A stretch of DNA of 64,000 nucleotides, taken from SAR92 clade bacterium H921 (GTDB taxonomy: Bacteria; Pseudomonadota; Gammaproteobacteria; Pseudomonadales; Porticoccaceae). Position 1 is the first letter of the stretch. Each line of letters starts with the position of its first letter. The translations under genes and the position numbers were made by a program. Shown in pieces: positions 1-10,622 of the stretch. A model generated the notes under the pieces. That model was not told the DNA's origin. It searched no databases and worked only from the letters and a program-made list of their open reading frames with translations. The stretch is taken from NCBI GenBank assembly GCA_025153755.1, contig JAOALD010000001.1, forward strand, positions 930,001 through 994,000. Direction: 5' to 3'.

Positions 1-1
1 T

Positions 2-1372
2 ACGCCAGCGCGGCGTAAATTTTTACGAACTGAGAACACCGAATACAATCGCATCGACGACAGTATTAAAAAGTTGGCTTTAAGCCGCATGGATATTGCC
101 TTTAGTCTTCGTCATAACCAGCGCGCTCAGCTAAGTTTAAGGCCTGCGACTAGCCAGGCAGAGCAGGAAAAACGGGTGGCGGATATCTGTGGCCCGGCGT
201 TCATGAAAGAAGCCTTGTATGTCGATAATAATCGCACAGGAATTCGACTTTGGGGTTGGATGGGGTTACCAACTTTTTCCCGCAGTCAGACTGATTTACA
301 GCACTTTTTTGTGAATGGACGGGCAATTCGTGACAAGGTGGTTTCCCACGCCGTGCGTCAGGCCTATCAGGATGTGTTGTACCATGGCCGTCACCCAGCC
401 TTTGTGCTATTTCTAGAAATTGAGCCTGCAGATGTGGATGTCAATGTGCATCCGACCAAACATGAGGTGCGCTTTCGGGACAGCCGGTCTATTCACGGGT
501 TTGTCTACAGCACATTGCATCGAGCTCTTTCTCAGGATCGGCCTCAGGATCATTTGCAGGCTTCTGATCTGGCAGCTAATAGCAACCAAGATGCGGAGCA
601 ACAGGCAGGTCAGTCAACAATTCAATTCCCTTTTGCGCCTCTAACTAAATCGGACGGCGCGCCTTTGCAAGAAGCCTATGCGCAGAGATCTGACTATAGG
701 GCGCGGGCCCAGAGTTTTGGCGTTAATACACCCATATCGGCTTATCAGAGTCTCTACGCAACGGAAATGCCAGCAGAAGAGGGTGATATTCCGCCTATGG
801 GCTTTGCTATTGCCCAACTCAAAGGTATTTATATTCTGGCTGAAAATATGCAGGGTTTAATTGTTGTAGATATGCACGCGGCCCATGAACGCATTATCTA
901 CGAGCGTATGAAAACTGCATTCGATGATCAGGGCTTGGTCTCGCAGCCGCTATTGGTGCCAGAGAGTCTGTCTGTTAGTCAGCGAGAAGCAGATATGGCC
1001 GAGCAGAGTGCTGAGGTTTTTAACCAGCTTGGTTTTGTGGTTGAGCGGGCGGCTACAGAAAGTATTATTGTACGAGAAATTCCAGCTATTTTAAGGGGTT
1101 CTGAAGTTGAGGCTCTGCTGCGTGATGTAATTTCCGATCTTATTGCGCATGGTACGTCAGAGCGTATTAGGCATCATATCAATGAAATTTTATCGACTAT
1201 GGCCTGTCATGGTTCAGTGCGTGCCAACCGCAGGCTCAGTGTGCCAGAGATGAACGCACTCCTGCGAGATATGGAGGCAACTGAGCGCAGCGGCCAGTGT
1301 AACCACGGTCGTCCTACCTGGTCTCAAATGACCCTCGATGAGTTAGATAAGCTCTTTTTGCGGGGCCGTTAG
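2..1372 (+). CDS. mutL: DNA mismatch repair protein MutL (5' end outside window)
   Basis: MutL couples MutS mismatch recognition to downstream nicking and excision. The frame is open from base 2, and its first residues ([11 protein letters not shown]) match the end of the GHKL ATPase domain, so the gene starts upstream of the window. A TTG at base 74 is not the real start. A transducer domain follows ([14 protein letters not shown], about bases 438-480), then a variable linker and the C-terminal dimerisation domain. The C-terminal domain has [12 protein letters not shown] (about base 869), the form of the endonuclease-type metal motif seen in pseudomonads, and CHGSVRANR near the end. miaA follows after 4 bases, the usual gammaproteobacterial order. 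Confidence 0.95.
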   Translation, partial: TPARRKFLRTENTEYNRIDDSIKKLALSRMDIAFSLRHNQRAQLSLRPATSQAEQEKRVADICGPAFMKEALYVDNNRTGIRLWGWMGLPTFSRSQTDLQHFFVNGRAIRDKVVSHAVRQAYQDVLYHGRHPAFVLFLEIEPADVDVNVHPTKHEVRFRDSRSIHGFVYSTLHRALSQDRPQDHLQASDLAANSNQDAEQQAGQSTIQFPFAPLTKSDGAPLQEAYAQRSDYRARAQSFGVNTPISAYQSLYATEMPAEEGDIPPMGFAIAQLKGIYILAENMQGLIVVDMHAAHERIIYERMKTAFDDQGLVSQPLLVPESLSVSQREADMAEQSAEVFNQLGFVVERAATESIIVREIPAILRGSEVEALLRDVISDLIAHGTSERIRHHINEILSTMACHGSVRANRRLSVPEMNALLRDMEATERSGQCNHGRPTWSQMTLDELDKLFLRGR

Positions 1373-1376
1373 AGGC

Positions 1377-2345
1377 GTGGCTATACCAGCTTTACCCCCC
1401 GCCATCTTTGTGATGGGTCCAACTGCTAGCGGCAAGACCGACCTGGCTATCGCACTGCGCCAACAACTGCCAGTTGAGCTGATTAATGTGGATTCAGCGC
1501 AGGTTTATCGCCAACTGGATATTGGTAGTGCCAAACCCGATGCTCAGACACTGGCTATCGCACCTCATCGCCTGATTGATATTCGTGACCCTGTCGACGT
1601 ATACAGCGCGGCGGACTTTCTTGCTGATGCACGTCGTGAAATGGCTGATATAACCGCTGCGGGACGCATTCCACTGCTTGTGGGTGGCAGCATGATGTAC
1701 TTTAAGCTGTTAATTGAAGGTCTGTCTAAAATGCCTAAGGCAGATCAGCATATTCGTCAAAAAATTGAGCAGCGAGCCTCCGAATCTGGTTGGCCGAGCC
1801 TCTATGAGGAGTTGCGGCAAGTCGACCCGCAGACCGCTAGCCGTCTGCACCCTAATCACTCCCAGAGAATTCAGCGGGCACTCGAGGTATATATGATAAC
1901 GGGGACACCGATGTCTGCTTTGCAGGCTGAGCCCCCTCTAGGCGGGCTACAGCAAGATTACCACATTCAACAGTTGGCGCTGATGCCAGAAAATCGTGAG
2001 TTATTGCATCAACGTATAGAGCACCGATTCAACAATATGATGGCACTAGGTTTTGCCGATGAGGTCAGCAAGCTTTATCAGCGCGGCGATTTACATGTCG
2101 ATCTGCCTGCCATTCGTTGCGTAGGGTACAGACAGCTGTGGGACCATTTCAGCGGCTACTGTAGTTTGGACGAAGCGATCGAAAAGGGCATTATTGCCAC
2201 CCGTCAACTGGCTAAGCGGCAAATAACTTGGCTGCGCAACTGGCCCGATGCAATGGTTGTGACAGTAGACAACGGTCAAGATTACTGTAGTGCAGAATAT
2301 ATTTTTGAGCAGTGCTTGAAAAAGCTTAAACATGTGCCCATATAA
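1377..2345 (+). CDS. miaA: tRNA dimethylallyltransferase MiaA
   Basis: MiaA adds a dimethylallyl group to N6 of A37 in tRNAs that read codons beginning with U. The protein has 322 residues, normal for the family. The P-loop GPTASGKT lies at about residues 13-20, followed by the substrate-binding stretch [18 protein letters not shown]. The conserved [14 protein letters not shown] and the tRNA-contacting CVGYRQLW and [16 protein letters not shown] segments are present. The start is a GTG five bases after the mutL stop; the following ATG (codon 13) would remove part of the strand before the P-loop. It sits in the mutL-miaA-hfq-hflX cluster. Confidence 0.95.
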   Translation: MAIPALPPAIFVMGPTASGKTDLAIALRQQLPVELINVDSAQVYRQLDIGSAKPDAQTLAIAPHRLIDIRDPVDVYSAADFLADARREMADITAAGRIPLLVGGSMMYFKLLIEGLSKMPKADQHIRQKIEQRASESGWPSLYEELRQVDPQTASRLHPNHSQRIQRALEVYMITGTPMSALQAEPPLGGLQQDYHIQQLALMPENRELLHQRIEHRFNNMMALGFADEVSKLYQRGDLHVDLPAIRCVGYRQLWDHFSGYCSLDEAIEKGIIATRQLAKRQITWLRNWPDAMVVTVDNGQDYCSAEYIFEQCLKKLKHVPI

Positions 2346-2458
2346 TAGAACAAGGGCGAGAGGTAAAATTTGGCCCACGGTGACATGCAATCCCACCGGA
2401 CACTTTTGCTGCGATTATTGCGGCACCCATTGATTTTTCAATAAAAAGGAGTAGTACC

Positions 2459-2752
2459 ATGTCAAAAGGGCATAATCTACAAGACCCTTTTCTTAATGTT
2501 CTAAGAAAAGAAAGAATCCCAGTGTCTATATTTCTGGTAAACGGTATCAAGCTCCAAGGGCAGATTGAGTCTTTCGATCAGTTCGTTGTGTTGCTAAAAA
2601 ATACTGTTAGCCAGATGGTCTATAAGCACGCAATATCGACAGTTGTTCCATCGCGCGCTGTGCGCCTGCCCGCTGGTAATGCCGGCGATGGCGGATCATC
2701 GGATCAGAGATTTGACGATGATGCTGGCAATTACAGCGATGACAACTTCTAA
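2459..2752 (+). CDS. hfq: RNA chaperone Hfq
   Basis: Hfq is a hexameric Sm-like ring protein that pairs small RNAs with mRNAs. The 97-residue protein has the Sm1 motif ([22 protein letters not shown]) split over about residues 25-46 and the Sm2 motif [12 protein letters not shown] at about residues 55-66. The C-terminal tail is short and acidic ([16 protein letters not shown]), as in many gammaproteobacteria. A strong AAAAAGGAG ribosome site lies about 8 bases before the ATG. The 113-base gap after miaA probably carries its own promoter, as in relatives, but I did not identify it. hflX begins 3 bases after the stop. Confidence 0.97.
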   Translation: MSKGHNLQDPFLNVLRKERIPVSIFLVNGIKLQGQIESFDQFVVLLKNTVSQMVYKHAISTVVPSRAVRLPAGNAGDGGSSDQRFDDDAGNYSDDNF

Positions 2753-2755
2753 GCA

Positions 2756-4051
2756 GTGTCGTTGTTTTTTGAGCGACCGGATTCTGGCGAGCGCGCTGTT
2801 CTTGTTCATATAAAATTGAATAGTGAGTCAGAACCCGAAGATCCTAGGGAATTTGAGGAATTAGTGATCTCTGCAGGTGGTGATCCGGTTGAGTTTCTGA
2901 CTGGATCACGACCATCGCCAAGCGCGAAATTTTTTGTCGGTTCTGGAAAGCTCGAGGAAATTGGTGCGGTAGTTAAACATTCTGATGCCGAACTTGTTAT
3001 CTTCAATCATAATTTATCGCCTAGTCAGGAGCGCAATATTGAAGCTGAGCTAAAATGTCGGGTGCTTGATAGGACAGGATTGATTCTCGATATCTTTGCT
3101 CAGCGGGCGCGAACTCATGAAGGTAAGTTACAGGTCGAATTGGCGCAGTTACAGCACCTGTCATCAAGGCTGGTACGCGGGTGGACCCACCTTGATCGAG
3201 AGAAAGGTGGTATCGGTATGCGCGGGCCCGGTGAGACCCAGCTTGAATCTGATCGGCGAATGGTTAGAGACCGTATTAAAGCTATTAAGCAGCGGCTTGA
3301 AAAAGTTAGAAAACAGCGTGACCAGGGGCGTCGATCACGGACTAAGTCAGAGATACCGACCGTTTCCCTAGTGGGCTACACCAACGCTGGAAAATCGACT
3401 TTATTTAATAAGGTGACCAGTGCCGAGGTATATGTAGCTGATCAGTTGTTCGCGACCTTGGATCCGACTATGCGGCGTCTGGATGTGGCAGAATTAGGGC
3501 CAGTAGTATTTGCCGATACGGTAGGATTTATCAGCCATTTGCCCCATCGACTAGTCGATGCGTTTAGGGCCACCTTGGAAGAGGCTGCGTCCTCTAATCT
3601 TCTGCTACATGTCGTCGATGCTTCGGCAGAGGATCGAGGAATTAACATAGATCGGGTCAATGATGTTCTAAAAGAGATTGACGCACATAACTTGCCATCA
3701 TTGACGATATACAACAAGATTGACTTGCTTGAGAACATGGAGCCTCACATAGAGCGTGATGAGCAGGGTGTTCCTGTTGGGGTTTGGGTATCTGCGTTGG
3801 CCGGAAAGGGCATGGATCTTCTGCTTGAGGCCATTGTTGAACGTTTGCCCAACAAAACGGTGCATGAGCATATCCAGCTGTTGCCCAGTCAGGGGGCCTT
3901 TAGAGCCGCGCTTTATAGTCACAAAGCGGTCATTTCTGAGCAATCAGCGGACTCCGGTGCTATTAATTTGGAGATTAAGCTGGCAGAGAGCGACTTTTTA
4001 CGCCTGCTGAAGAATTCGGGGTTGAGATTACAAGATTTGGTCAGGTTGTGA
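2756..4051 (+). CDS. hflX: Ribosome-associated GTPase HflX
   Basis: HflX is a GTPase that binds the 50S subunit and splits stalled or stressed ribosomes. The 431-residue protein has the N-terminal HflX domain (GSGKLEEI, then RTGLILDIFAQRARTHEGK), the glycine-rich GGIGMRGPGETQLE linker and a G domain. The G domain has G1 GYTNAGKST at about residues 207-215, G3 DTVG at about 254 and G4 NKID at about 320. The start is a GTG three bases after the hfq stop, so translation is probably coupled to hfq. The order hfq-hflX-hflK-hflC is the classical one. Confidence 0.95.
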   Translation: MSLFFERPDSGERAVLVHIKLNSESEPEDPREFEELVISAGGDPVEFLTGSRPSPSAKFFVGSGKLEEIGAVVKHSDAELVIFNHNLSPSQERNIEAELKCRVLDRTGLILDIFAQRARTHEGKLQVELAQLQHLSSRLVRGWTHLDREKGGIGMRGPGETQLESDRRMVRDRIKAIKQRLEKVRKQRDQGRRSRTKSEIPTVSLVGYTNAGKSTLFNKVTSAEVYVADQLFATLDPTMRRLDVAELGPVVFADTVGFISHLPHRLVDAFRATLEEAASSNLLLHVVDASAEDRGINIDRVNDVLKEIDAHNLPSLTIYNKIDLLENMEPHIERDEQGVPVGVWVSALAGKGMDLLLEAIVERLPNKTVHEHIQLLPSQGAFRAALYSHKAVISEQSADSGAINLEIKLAESDFLRLLKNSGLRLQDLVRL

Positions 4052-4115
4052 CTTTCTTGTGAGACTAACCTATTCATACCCACAATAGATTAACTTTTAA
4101 AATATGGAGAACATT

Positions 4116-5246
4116 ATGGCCTGGAATGAACCGGGTGGCGGCAAAGATCCTTGGGGTGGTAATCGAGGAAATGACGGTCCACCAGATATTGATGAAGCGC
4201 TTAATAAACTCAAAGAGAAATTTGCCAGTTTTGGCGGTGGATCTGGGGGTGGATCGGGCGCGAGTAAGGGGTTGTTACCCGTCGCACTTCTTGCGCTGGT
4301 GGTTATTTGGGGCTTGCTGGGCTTCTATCAGGTCGATGAGAAAGAGCAGGCTGTAGTGTTGCGTCTTGGTAAATATAGCAACACTGTGGGATCTGGCTTG
4401 CATTGGAATCCTCCGGCGATTGACTCCGTGACCACCGTTCGTGTAACCGAGGAACGTCAGTATTCAGCTCGGGGTCTAATGTTGACTCAAGACGAGAATA
4501 TCGTAGAAATTTCATTGACGGTGCAGTACAACATCGCCAATGCCAAAGACTTTGTTCTCAGTATCAAGGATCCAGAGACCAGCCTCAAGCAAGCAACAGA
4601 CAGTGCGCTACGCCATGTTGTTGGGAGCACAGGTCTAGATGGCGTAATTTCTACAGGTCGTGAACAGGTTGCAGTCAGTACCGCTGAAAAGCTACAGGAT
4701 CTGCTAAATGTCTACAGTAGCGGTATCAATGTAGTTAAAATCAACATTGAGGAAGCGCGTCCGCCCACTGAAGTAAAGGCAGCCTATGATGATGTCATCA
4801 AAGCACGGGAAGACTTAGAGCGACTGGTCAACGAAGCCCAGGCCTACTCTAATGGAATTATCCCAGAAGCCCGAGGTGAGGCTCAGCGACTGCGTGAAGA
4901 AGCTGAGGGTTATCTGTCACAGGTGGTCTCCAAGTCTCAGGGTGAAGCTAAACGTTTTACCACCTTGTTAGCTGAGTACAAAAAGGCACCAGAGGTGACT
5001 CGTGAACGTCTTTATATTGATGCCATCGAGCAGGTCATGAGCAGCAGTACTAAGATTCTGATGGATACTGAAGGCGGTAATAATATGCTTTACCTACCCC
5101 TAGACAAACTGGTTCAGCAGGGCAACACCGCTAACCTATCTAGAGGATCCGCAAGTGATTCTCAAATGGTTGACCGGATTGCTAATGAAGTGATTGAGAA
5201 ACTTCAGCGCAACAGCAATCAAATTCAATCGGAGAGACGACGATGA
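4116..5246 (+). CDS. hflK: FtsH protease modulator HflK
   Basis: HflK is a membrane-anchored SPFH-domain protein. With HflC it forms a large cage around the FtsH protease and tunes its activity. The start chosen gives MAWNEPGGGKDPWGG, which matches the family N-terminus and has GGAG seven bases upstream; an ATG 12 bases earlier is less likely. A Gly-rich cytoplasmic N-terminus precedes one membrane segment (LLPVALLALVVIWGLLGFY, about residues 53-71). The SPFH domain follows, then a charged coiled coil rich in EAQ and REEAEG. The stop overlaps the hflC start by 4 bases, so the two are translationally coupled. Confidence 0.95.
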   Translation: MAWNEPGGGKDPWGGNRGNDGPPDIDEALNKLKEKFASFGGGSGGGSGASKGLLPVALLALVVIWGLLGFYQVDEKEQAVVLRLGKYSNTVGSGLHWNPPAIDSVTTVRVTEERQYSARGLMLTQDENIVEISLTVQYNIANAKDFVLSIKDPETSLKQATDSALRHVVGSTGLDGVISTGREQVAVSTAEKLQDLLNVYSSGINVVKINIEEARPPTEVKAAYDDVIKAREDLERLVNEAQAYSNGIIPEARGEAQRLREEAEGYLSQVVSKSQGEAKRFTTLLAEYKKAPEVTRERLYIDAIEQVMSSSTKILMDTEGGNNMLYLPLDKLVQQGNTANLSRGSASDSQMVDRIANEVIEKLQRNSNQIQSERRR

Positions 5247-6112
5247 ATAATTTAACCAAGACGGCCATCGTACTACTTCTGCTACTGGTTGGCGCTAACA
5301 GCACCCTGTACGTAGTTAGTGAATTTGAACGAGGCGTAAAGTTGCAGTTTGGTAAGTTAGTTGAAGCAGATATTCAACCGGGTTTGCATGTGAAAATCCC
5401 GTTTGTTGATAATGTGCGTATTTTCGATGCACGAATTCTCACAGTAGATGCACAGCCAGCGAGCTTCTTTACTGTTGAAAAGAAGCGCCTAATTGTAGAT
5501 TCCTATGCTAAGTGGCGTATCGCTAACGTAGAGACATACTACAAAGCGACCGGTGGGGTTGAGTCTGTTGCTCACAACCGGTTGGCTAATCGCGTTAATA
5601 ATGGTCTTAGAAACCAATTCGGTACCCGCACTCTGCATGAGGTAGTGTCCGGCGAACGCGATCTGCTGATGAAAAACATCACTGACGAGCTCAATGCCTC
5701 AGTATTGGACAGTCTGGGCATTGAAGTTGTTGATGTTCGCGTCAAGCGTATTGATCTTCCTCAGGAAGTCAGCAGCCAAGTATTCCGTCGAATGACAGCC
5801 GAGCGGGATAAAGAGGCTCGCGAGCTGCGCTCCACGGGTAAGGAAAAAGCTGAGAAAATTCGCGCATCTGCTGACCGAGAGCGTACCATTGAGGTTGCTA
5901 ACGCATACCGTGACGCAGAAGAATTACGCGGTGAAGGTGATGCCAAGGCAGCAGCGGTCTATGCTGCAGCCTATCAGCAAGACCCAGAGTTTTACGCCTT
6001 TATGCGAAGCCTCAATGCCTATAAATCGGCTTTTGCTAATAAAGGCGACATTATGTTGGTGGAGCCAGATAGTGACTTTTTCAAGTATCTGAATCAACAG
6101 CGAGGCGAGTAA
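5243..6112 (+). CDS. hflC: FtsH protease modulator HflC
   Basis: HflC partners HflK in the FtsH regulatory complex at the inner membrane. The 289-residue protein has an N-terminal signal anchor (TAIVLLLLLVGANSTLYVV, about residues 6-24) and an SPFH domain starting at EFERGVKLQFGKL. A long C-terminal helix runs through ERDKEARELRSTGKEKAEKI and is followed by the conserved PEFYAFMRSLNAYKSAF. It overlaps hflK by 4 bases (ATGA) and has a GGAGAGACG ribosome site inside hflK. A hairpin with a run of T about 90 bases downstream probably ends the transcript. Confidence 0.95.
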   Translation: MNNLTKTAIVLLLLLVGANSTLYVVSEFERGVKLQFGKLVEADIQPGLHVKIPFVDNVRIFDARILTVDAQPASFFTVEKKRLIVDSYAKWRIANVETYYKATGGVESVAHNRLANRVNNGLRNQFGTRTLHEVVSGERDLLMKNITDELNASVLDSLGIEVVDVRVKRIDLPQEVSSQVFRRMTAERDKEARELRSTGKEKAEKIRASADRERTIEVANAYRDAEELRGEGDAKAAAVYAAAYQQDPEFYAFMRSLNAYKSAFANKGDIMLVEPDSDFFKYLNQQRGE

Positions 6113-6198
6113 AGGAGACATAGGGGTGGCTGAATCGATTAAAGCGTTTAATTGGTTCAAAAACCCCTGCCACATTGATGGCTATTTTGTTAGAATTC

Positions 6199-6225
6199 TA
6201 AAACCGGGGCAACTCGGTTTTTTTA
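6199..6225 (+). terminator. Probable rho-independent terminator after hflC
   Basis: The stem AAACCG/CGGTTT encloses an 8-base loop and is followed directly by a run of T. It lies between hflC and the small DUF2065 gene, whose GTG start is about 25 bases beyond. It may therefore end the hfq-hflC transcript or only reduce read-through. Confidence 0.55.
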
Positions 6226-6248
6226 TGCCGGTTGTGGGGTATTTTTAA

Positions 6249-6428
6249 GTGCTAGAAGATATAGGCAGGGCAATTGGCTTGATGCTGATATTTGAGGGCA
6301 TTATGCCGTTTTTAGCCCCGAGTCGATGGCGCAATATGGCCCAGGTTTTGGCCACTGTCGATGATCGCTCGATGCGAACAATTGGTCTACTGAGTATGCT
6401 TGGTGGCCTCGTGCTATTAGGTTGGTAG
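6249..6428 (+). CDS. DUF2065 (YjeT-like) small membrane protein
   Basis: This 59-residue protein is shorter than most ORF cut-offs. It reads VLEDIGRAIGLMLIFEGIMP at its N-terminus and ends LLSMLGGLVLLGW. The pattern of two hydrophobic segments joined by a charged loop (SRWRNMAQVLATVDDRSMR) matches the YjeT/DUF2065 family, which lies beside hflC in many gammaproteobacteria. The start is GTG and no strong ribosome site is visible. The function is unknown. Neighbour position and length both support it as a real gene. Confidence 0.75.
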   Translation: MLEDIGRAIGLMLIFEGIMPFLAPSRWRNMAQVLATVDDRSMRTIGLLSMLGGLVLLGW

Positions 6429-6453
6429 TGCAAGACTTTAAAATGGGAATCCT

Positions 6454-7632
6454 GTGAAAAATGTAGATCGCTGGTTACTGCCGGATGGTGTCGATGAAGT
6501 GCTTCCTGAACAGGCGCAGGTTGTTGAGCACCTGCGACGCCAGCTACTCGATCTTTATCACAACTGGGGCTACGATCTAGTGATCCCCCCCATGGTAGAG
6601 TTTACCGAGTCACTGCTTAGCGGCTCTGGCTCTGACCTCGATTTAATGACCTTTCGTGTGACTGATCAAATCAGTGGCCGCATGATGGGTATCCGCGCTG
6701 ATATAACCCCTCAGACCGCAAGAATGGATGCGCACAGCCTTCGTCGTAACGGGCCTAGCCGTCTGTGCTATGCGGGTACTGTCTTACACACGCGACCTCG
6801 CGGGCCGCTGGAATCGCGAACACCTATCTCACTTGGCGTTGAACTTTTTGGTGAGGCGACACTGAGCGCCGATATCGAAGTCATTGAGCTGTTTTTACAA
6901 ACTCTTGAGACCAGTGGGGTCAACAACGTCCACCTAGATCTTGGTCATGTTGATATTTGTCGTGGTTTGCTAGCTATAGCGAATCTGGATAACCATCAAG
7001 AAAGCCAATTGTTTGAGTTGTTGCAACGCAAGGCTAGCGGCGAGCTAGCGCAATGGATTGGCGAAAATGTTAAGGACAGCAAATTGGCCGGCTGGCTCAA
7101 TGTACTGCCAACTCTTGCGGGTAATGCCGAGGTGTTAGAGTCTGCTAAGCGAGCTCTGGCCGGCGCGCCAGACGCTGTGCTTGCTGCAATAGAACAGCTG
7201 GAGCAGGTGGTCGCGGCTATTCCTAAAGACCGAGCAACAATCTACCTAGACCTAGGAGAATTACCTGGGTATCACTATCACACAGGAATTGTTTTTGCTG
7301 GTTACGTGCAGGGTTTTGGCAAGGCGTTGGGCAATGGTGGTCGCTACGACCACGTTGGTGAAGCTTTTGGTCGGGCTCGACCGGCCACAGGGTTTGCTTT
7401 TAATCTCAAGTCTTTGGTCACTCAAGGCAATACTGGCTTTGGCGCACAGTCGGGTATATTTGTACCCTTTACCACTGATACCAAGGTTCTCCAGCAGATT
7501 GCCCTATTGAGGGGTGAAGGCAACCGAGTTGTGCAGGGTTTTGCAGGTCAGACAGTAAAGCATGACGAAATGAAATGTGACCGCGAGCTGGTATTAAAAG
7601 ATGGTCAATATGTGATTCAAAAGTTGTCCTGA
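6454..7632 (+). CDS. hisZ: ATP phosphoribosyltransferase regulatory subunit HisZ
   Basis: HisZ is a catalytically dead relative of histidyl-tRNA synthetase. It forms a hetero-octamer with the short form of HisG and is needed for the first step of histidine synthesis. The 392-residue protein has class II synthetase-like motifs: WGYDLVIPPMVEFTESLL, MGIRADITPQTARMDA and GNGGRYDHVGEAFGRARPATG. It lacks the tRNA-binding C-terminal domain of HisS. The start is GTG. hisG is not in this window; hisZ between hflC and purA is a common arrangement in pseudomonad-like bacteria. A short-form HisG must be encoded elsewhere. Confidence 0.93.
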   Translation: MKNVDRWLLPDGVDEVLPEQAQVVEHLRRQLLDLYHNWGYDLVIPPMVEFTESLLSGSGSDLDLMTFRVTDQISGRMMGIRADITPQTARMDAHSLRRNGPSRLCYAGTVLHTRPRGPLESRTPISLGVELFGEATLSADIEVIELFLQTLETSGVNNVHLDLGHVDICRGLLAIANLDNHQESQLFELLQRKASGELAQWIGENVKDSKLAGWLNVLPTLAGNAEVLESAKRALAGAPDAVLAAIEQLEQVVAAIPKDRATIYLDLGELPGYHYHTGIVFAGYVQGFGKALGNGGRYDHVGEAFGRARPATGFAFNLKSLVTQGNTGFGAQSGIFVPFTTDTKVLQQIALLRGEGNRVVQGFAGQTVKHDEMKCDRELVLKDGQYVIQKLS

Positions 7633-7653
7633 TTGAAACGTCAGGTGGTGTAA

Positions 7654-8967
<1,314 letters not shown>

Positions 8968-8987
8968 AAATCCAGATAATAGTAAGT

Positions 8988-9028
8988 TTAAAAAGCCAGT
9001 TTCCTGTAAAGAGGATGCTGGTTTTTTT
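8988..9028 (+). terminator. Rho-independent terminator after purA
   Basis: Arms CCAG/CTGG with an inner CCT/AGG pairing precede a run of seven T. It closes the hisZ-purA transcript. Confidence 0.65.
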
Positions 9029-9524
9029 ATGTCATAAATTCTATGAGTTACAATAATTGAGCATCTATTTGTGCACTGTTTTTAAATTTCGAGATTTAAT
9101 TTCAAATTCATAGTAAAAAAGAGACTTCAGGTAAAAAAATAAGCGCCGATTTTGCTGCCGGCTGATCGCAAGCGAAGCCGCTTAAATACTGTATTCTGGA
9201 CTAGGTAAAAATGAGATTTGTAGATCGGCAATCGGCATAACATAATTTTTACTATTTATAGGTCTTGCGAAATCAAAATAACCCCTGTACCTTTGTTCAC
9301 GTAGCACTGAATAAAAACAAACGGTTTTCACGCCAGTTGCGTTTTATACAGGCGATAGAATTCCGATACGTTTGGGGTATTTATGCCACAAAAGATGCAT
9401 AGGAAAATTATTCGTTTAGGCCACGCCCGCCACCGATCCAAGGTGGTAAGAAATTCTTTTATCTGTATTTTTATCTATTTATCTGATCCCTTTCGGTATT
9501 TTTATCTGACTGGAAGGGGGGGCG
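9029..9524. other. Long intergenic region upstream of nuoA
   Basis: About 500 bases without a convincing gene on either strand. It is AT-rich near purA. Close to nuoA it contains the small inverted repeat CCACC/GGTGG (about 9430-9447) and repeated TTTATCT motifs. TATTTTTATCT occurs at 9466-9476 and again at 9498-9508, 32 bases apart, with two shorter copies between and before them. This is the only place from which the nuo operon can be driven, so the promoter and any redox-regulator sites should lie here. I could not assign a promoter with confidence. Confidence 0.5.
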
Positions 9525-9962
9525 ATGGTTAATCAGTACGCCAATGAAATCTGGCCTCTAGCCGTTTACTTTTTTATGGTGATCCTGCTTGTTATCACCA
9601 TGTTAGTGCTATCTTGGCTACTTGGTCAGCGGCGCCGAGAGGCGGCGACCAATGACCCATTTGAATCCGGTATCGTATCTGTTGGCGACTCCCAAATTCG
9701 TATTTCAGTAGAATTTTATTTAGTCGCTATTTTTTTTGTAATCTTTGATTTAGAAACTGTTTTTATCTTTGCTTGGGCTATCGCGTTTTTCGAACTGGGG
9801 TGGCAGGGCTATTTATCGATGTTGGTATTTATTGCGATACTAGTGCTAGCGCTAATTTACGAATGGCGGTCTGGTGCACTGGACTGGGGTAATAAAATGC
9901 GTATTGGCCTGCCGGCTGCTCGCAGAACTCAGCAACGAGGGGCCGTTGAGGGTAAACAATGA
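9525..9962 (+). CDS. nuoA: NADH-quinone oxidoreductase subunit NuoA
   Basis: NuoA is a small membrane subunit of complex I that helps form the quinone cavity between the peripheral and membrane arms. The 145-residue protein has three hydrophobic segments. The conserved [21 protein letters not shown] loop (written here in two parts: [12 protein letters not shown] and SQIRISVEF) lies at about residues 45-65, with the acidic [15 protein letters not shown] helix after it. The ribosome site is an unusually G-rich AAGGGGGGG. Its stop overlaps the nuoB start (ATGA). Confidence 0.95.
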   Translation: MVNQYANEIWPLAVYFFMVILLVITMLVLSWLLGQRRREAATNDPFESGIVSVGDSQIRISVEFYLVAIFFVIFDLETVFIFAWAIAFFELGWQGYLSMLVFIAILVLALIYEWRSGALDWGNKMRIGLPAARRTQQRGAVEGKQ

Positions 9963-10597
9963 AGTGGAGTTTAACGCGCCCGGAAGAGGGCAACCTATTA
10001 GATCAAACTGATCGATTTATTGAAGAGCAAGTCAAGCGCAATGTTGCCTTTGCCAAGTTGGAAGACTTAATAGCTTGGGGGCGATCCCATTCGTTGTGGC
10101 CGTTTAATTTTGGTCTCTCTTGCTGCTATGTGGAGATGGCTACTTCCTTTACCAGCCGTCATGATATTGCACGGTTTGGGTCTGAGGTTATACGTGCGAC
10201 CCCTAGGCAGGCAGATCTAATGGTAATTTCTGGTACCTGCTTTTTAAAAATGGCGCCTGTGATTCAGCGCTTGTACGAGCAATTACTTGAGCCACGCTGG
10301 ATTATTTCTATGGGCTCCTGCGCAAACTCTGGCGGTATGTATGATATTTATTCAGTCGTGCAGGGAGTCGATAAGTTTATTCCGGTAGATGTCTATGTTC
10401 CCGGATGCCCGCCGCGCCCAGAGGCATTGATGCAGGGTTTGATAATGCTACAAGAGTCTATTGGCAAGGAGCGGCGACCCATCACCTGGGCCGCTGGAGA
10501 TCAGAGGATCATAAAGCCGAATAAAATTAGCCAACGAGACGAACTTACCGCTCAGCGAATCAAAGCTACGGAGTTAAGGGAACCAAAAGACGTGTAG
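9959..10597 (+). CDS. nuoB: NADH-quinone oxidoreductase subunit NuoB
   Basis: NuoB carries iron-sulfur cluster N2, the last in the chain, which passes electrons to quinone. The four cluster cysteines are visible in [21 protein letters not shown] and [20 protein letters not shown], also conserved, lies between them. The 212 residues include a charged C-terminal extension (about 170-212) a little longer than in E. coli. The start overlaps the nuoA stop by 4 bases. Confidence 0.96.
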   Translation: MKWSLTRPEEGNLLDQTDRFIEEQVKRNVAFAKLEDLIAWGRSHSLWPFNFGLSCCYVEMATSFTSRHDIARFGSEVIRATPRQADLMVISGTCFLKMAPVIQRLYEQLLEPRWIISMGSCANSGGMYDIYSVVQGVDKFIPVDVYVPGCPPRPEALMQGLIMLQESIGKERRPITWAAGDQRIIKPNKISQRDELTAQRIKATELREPKDV

Positions 10598-10622
10598 ATC
10601 GAATAAAAATTAAGGGGTTTTA

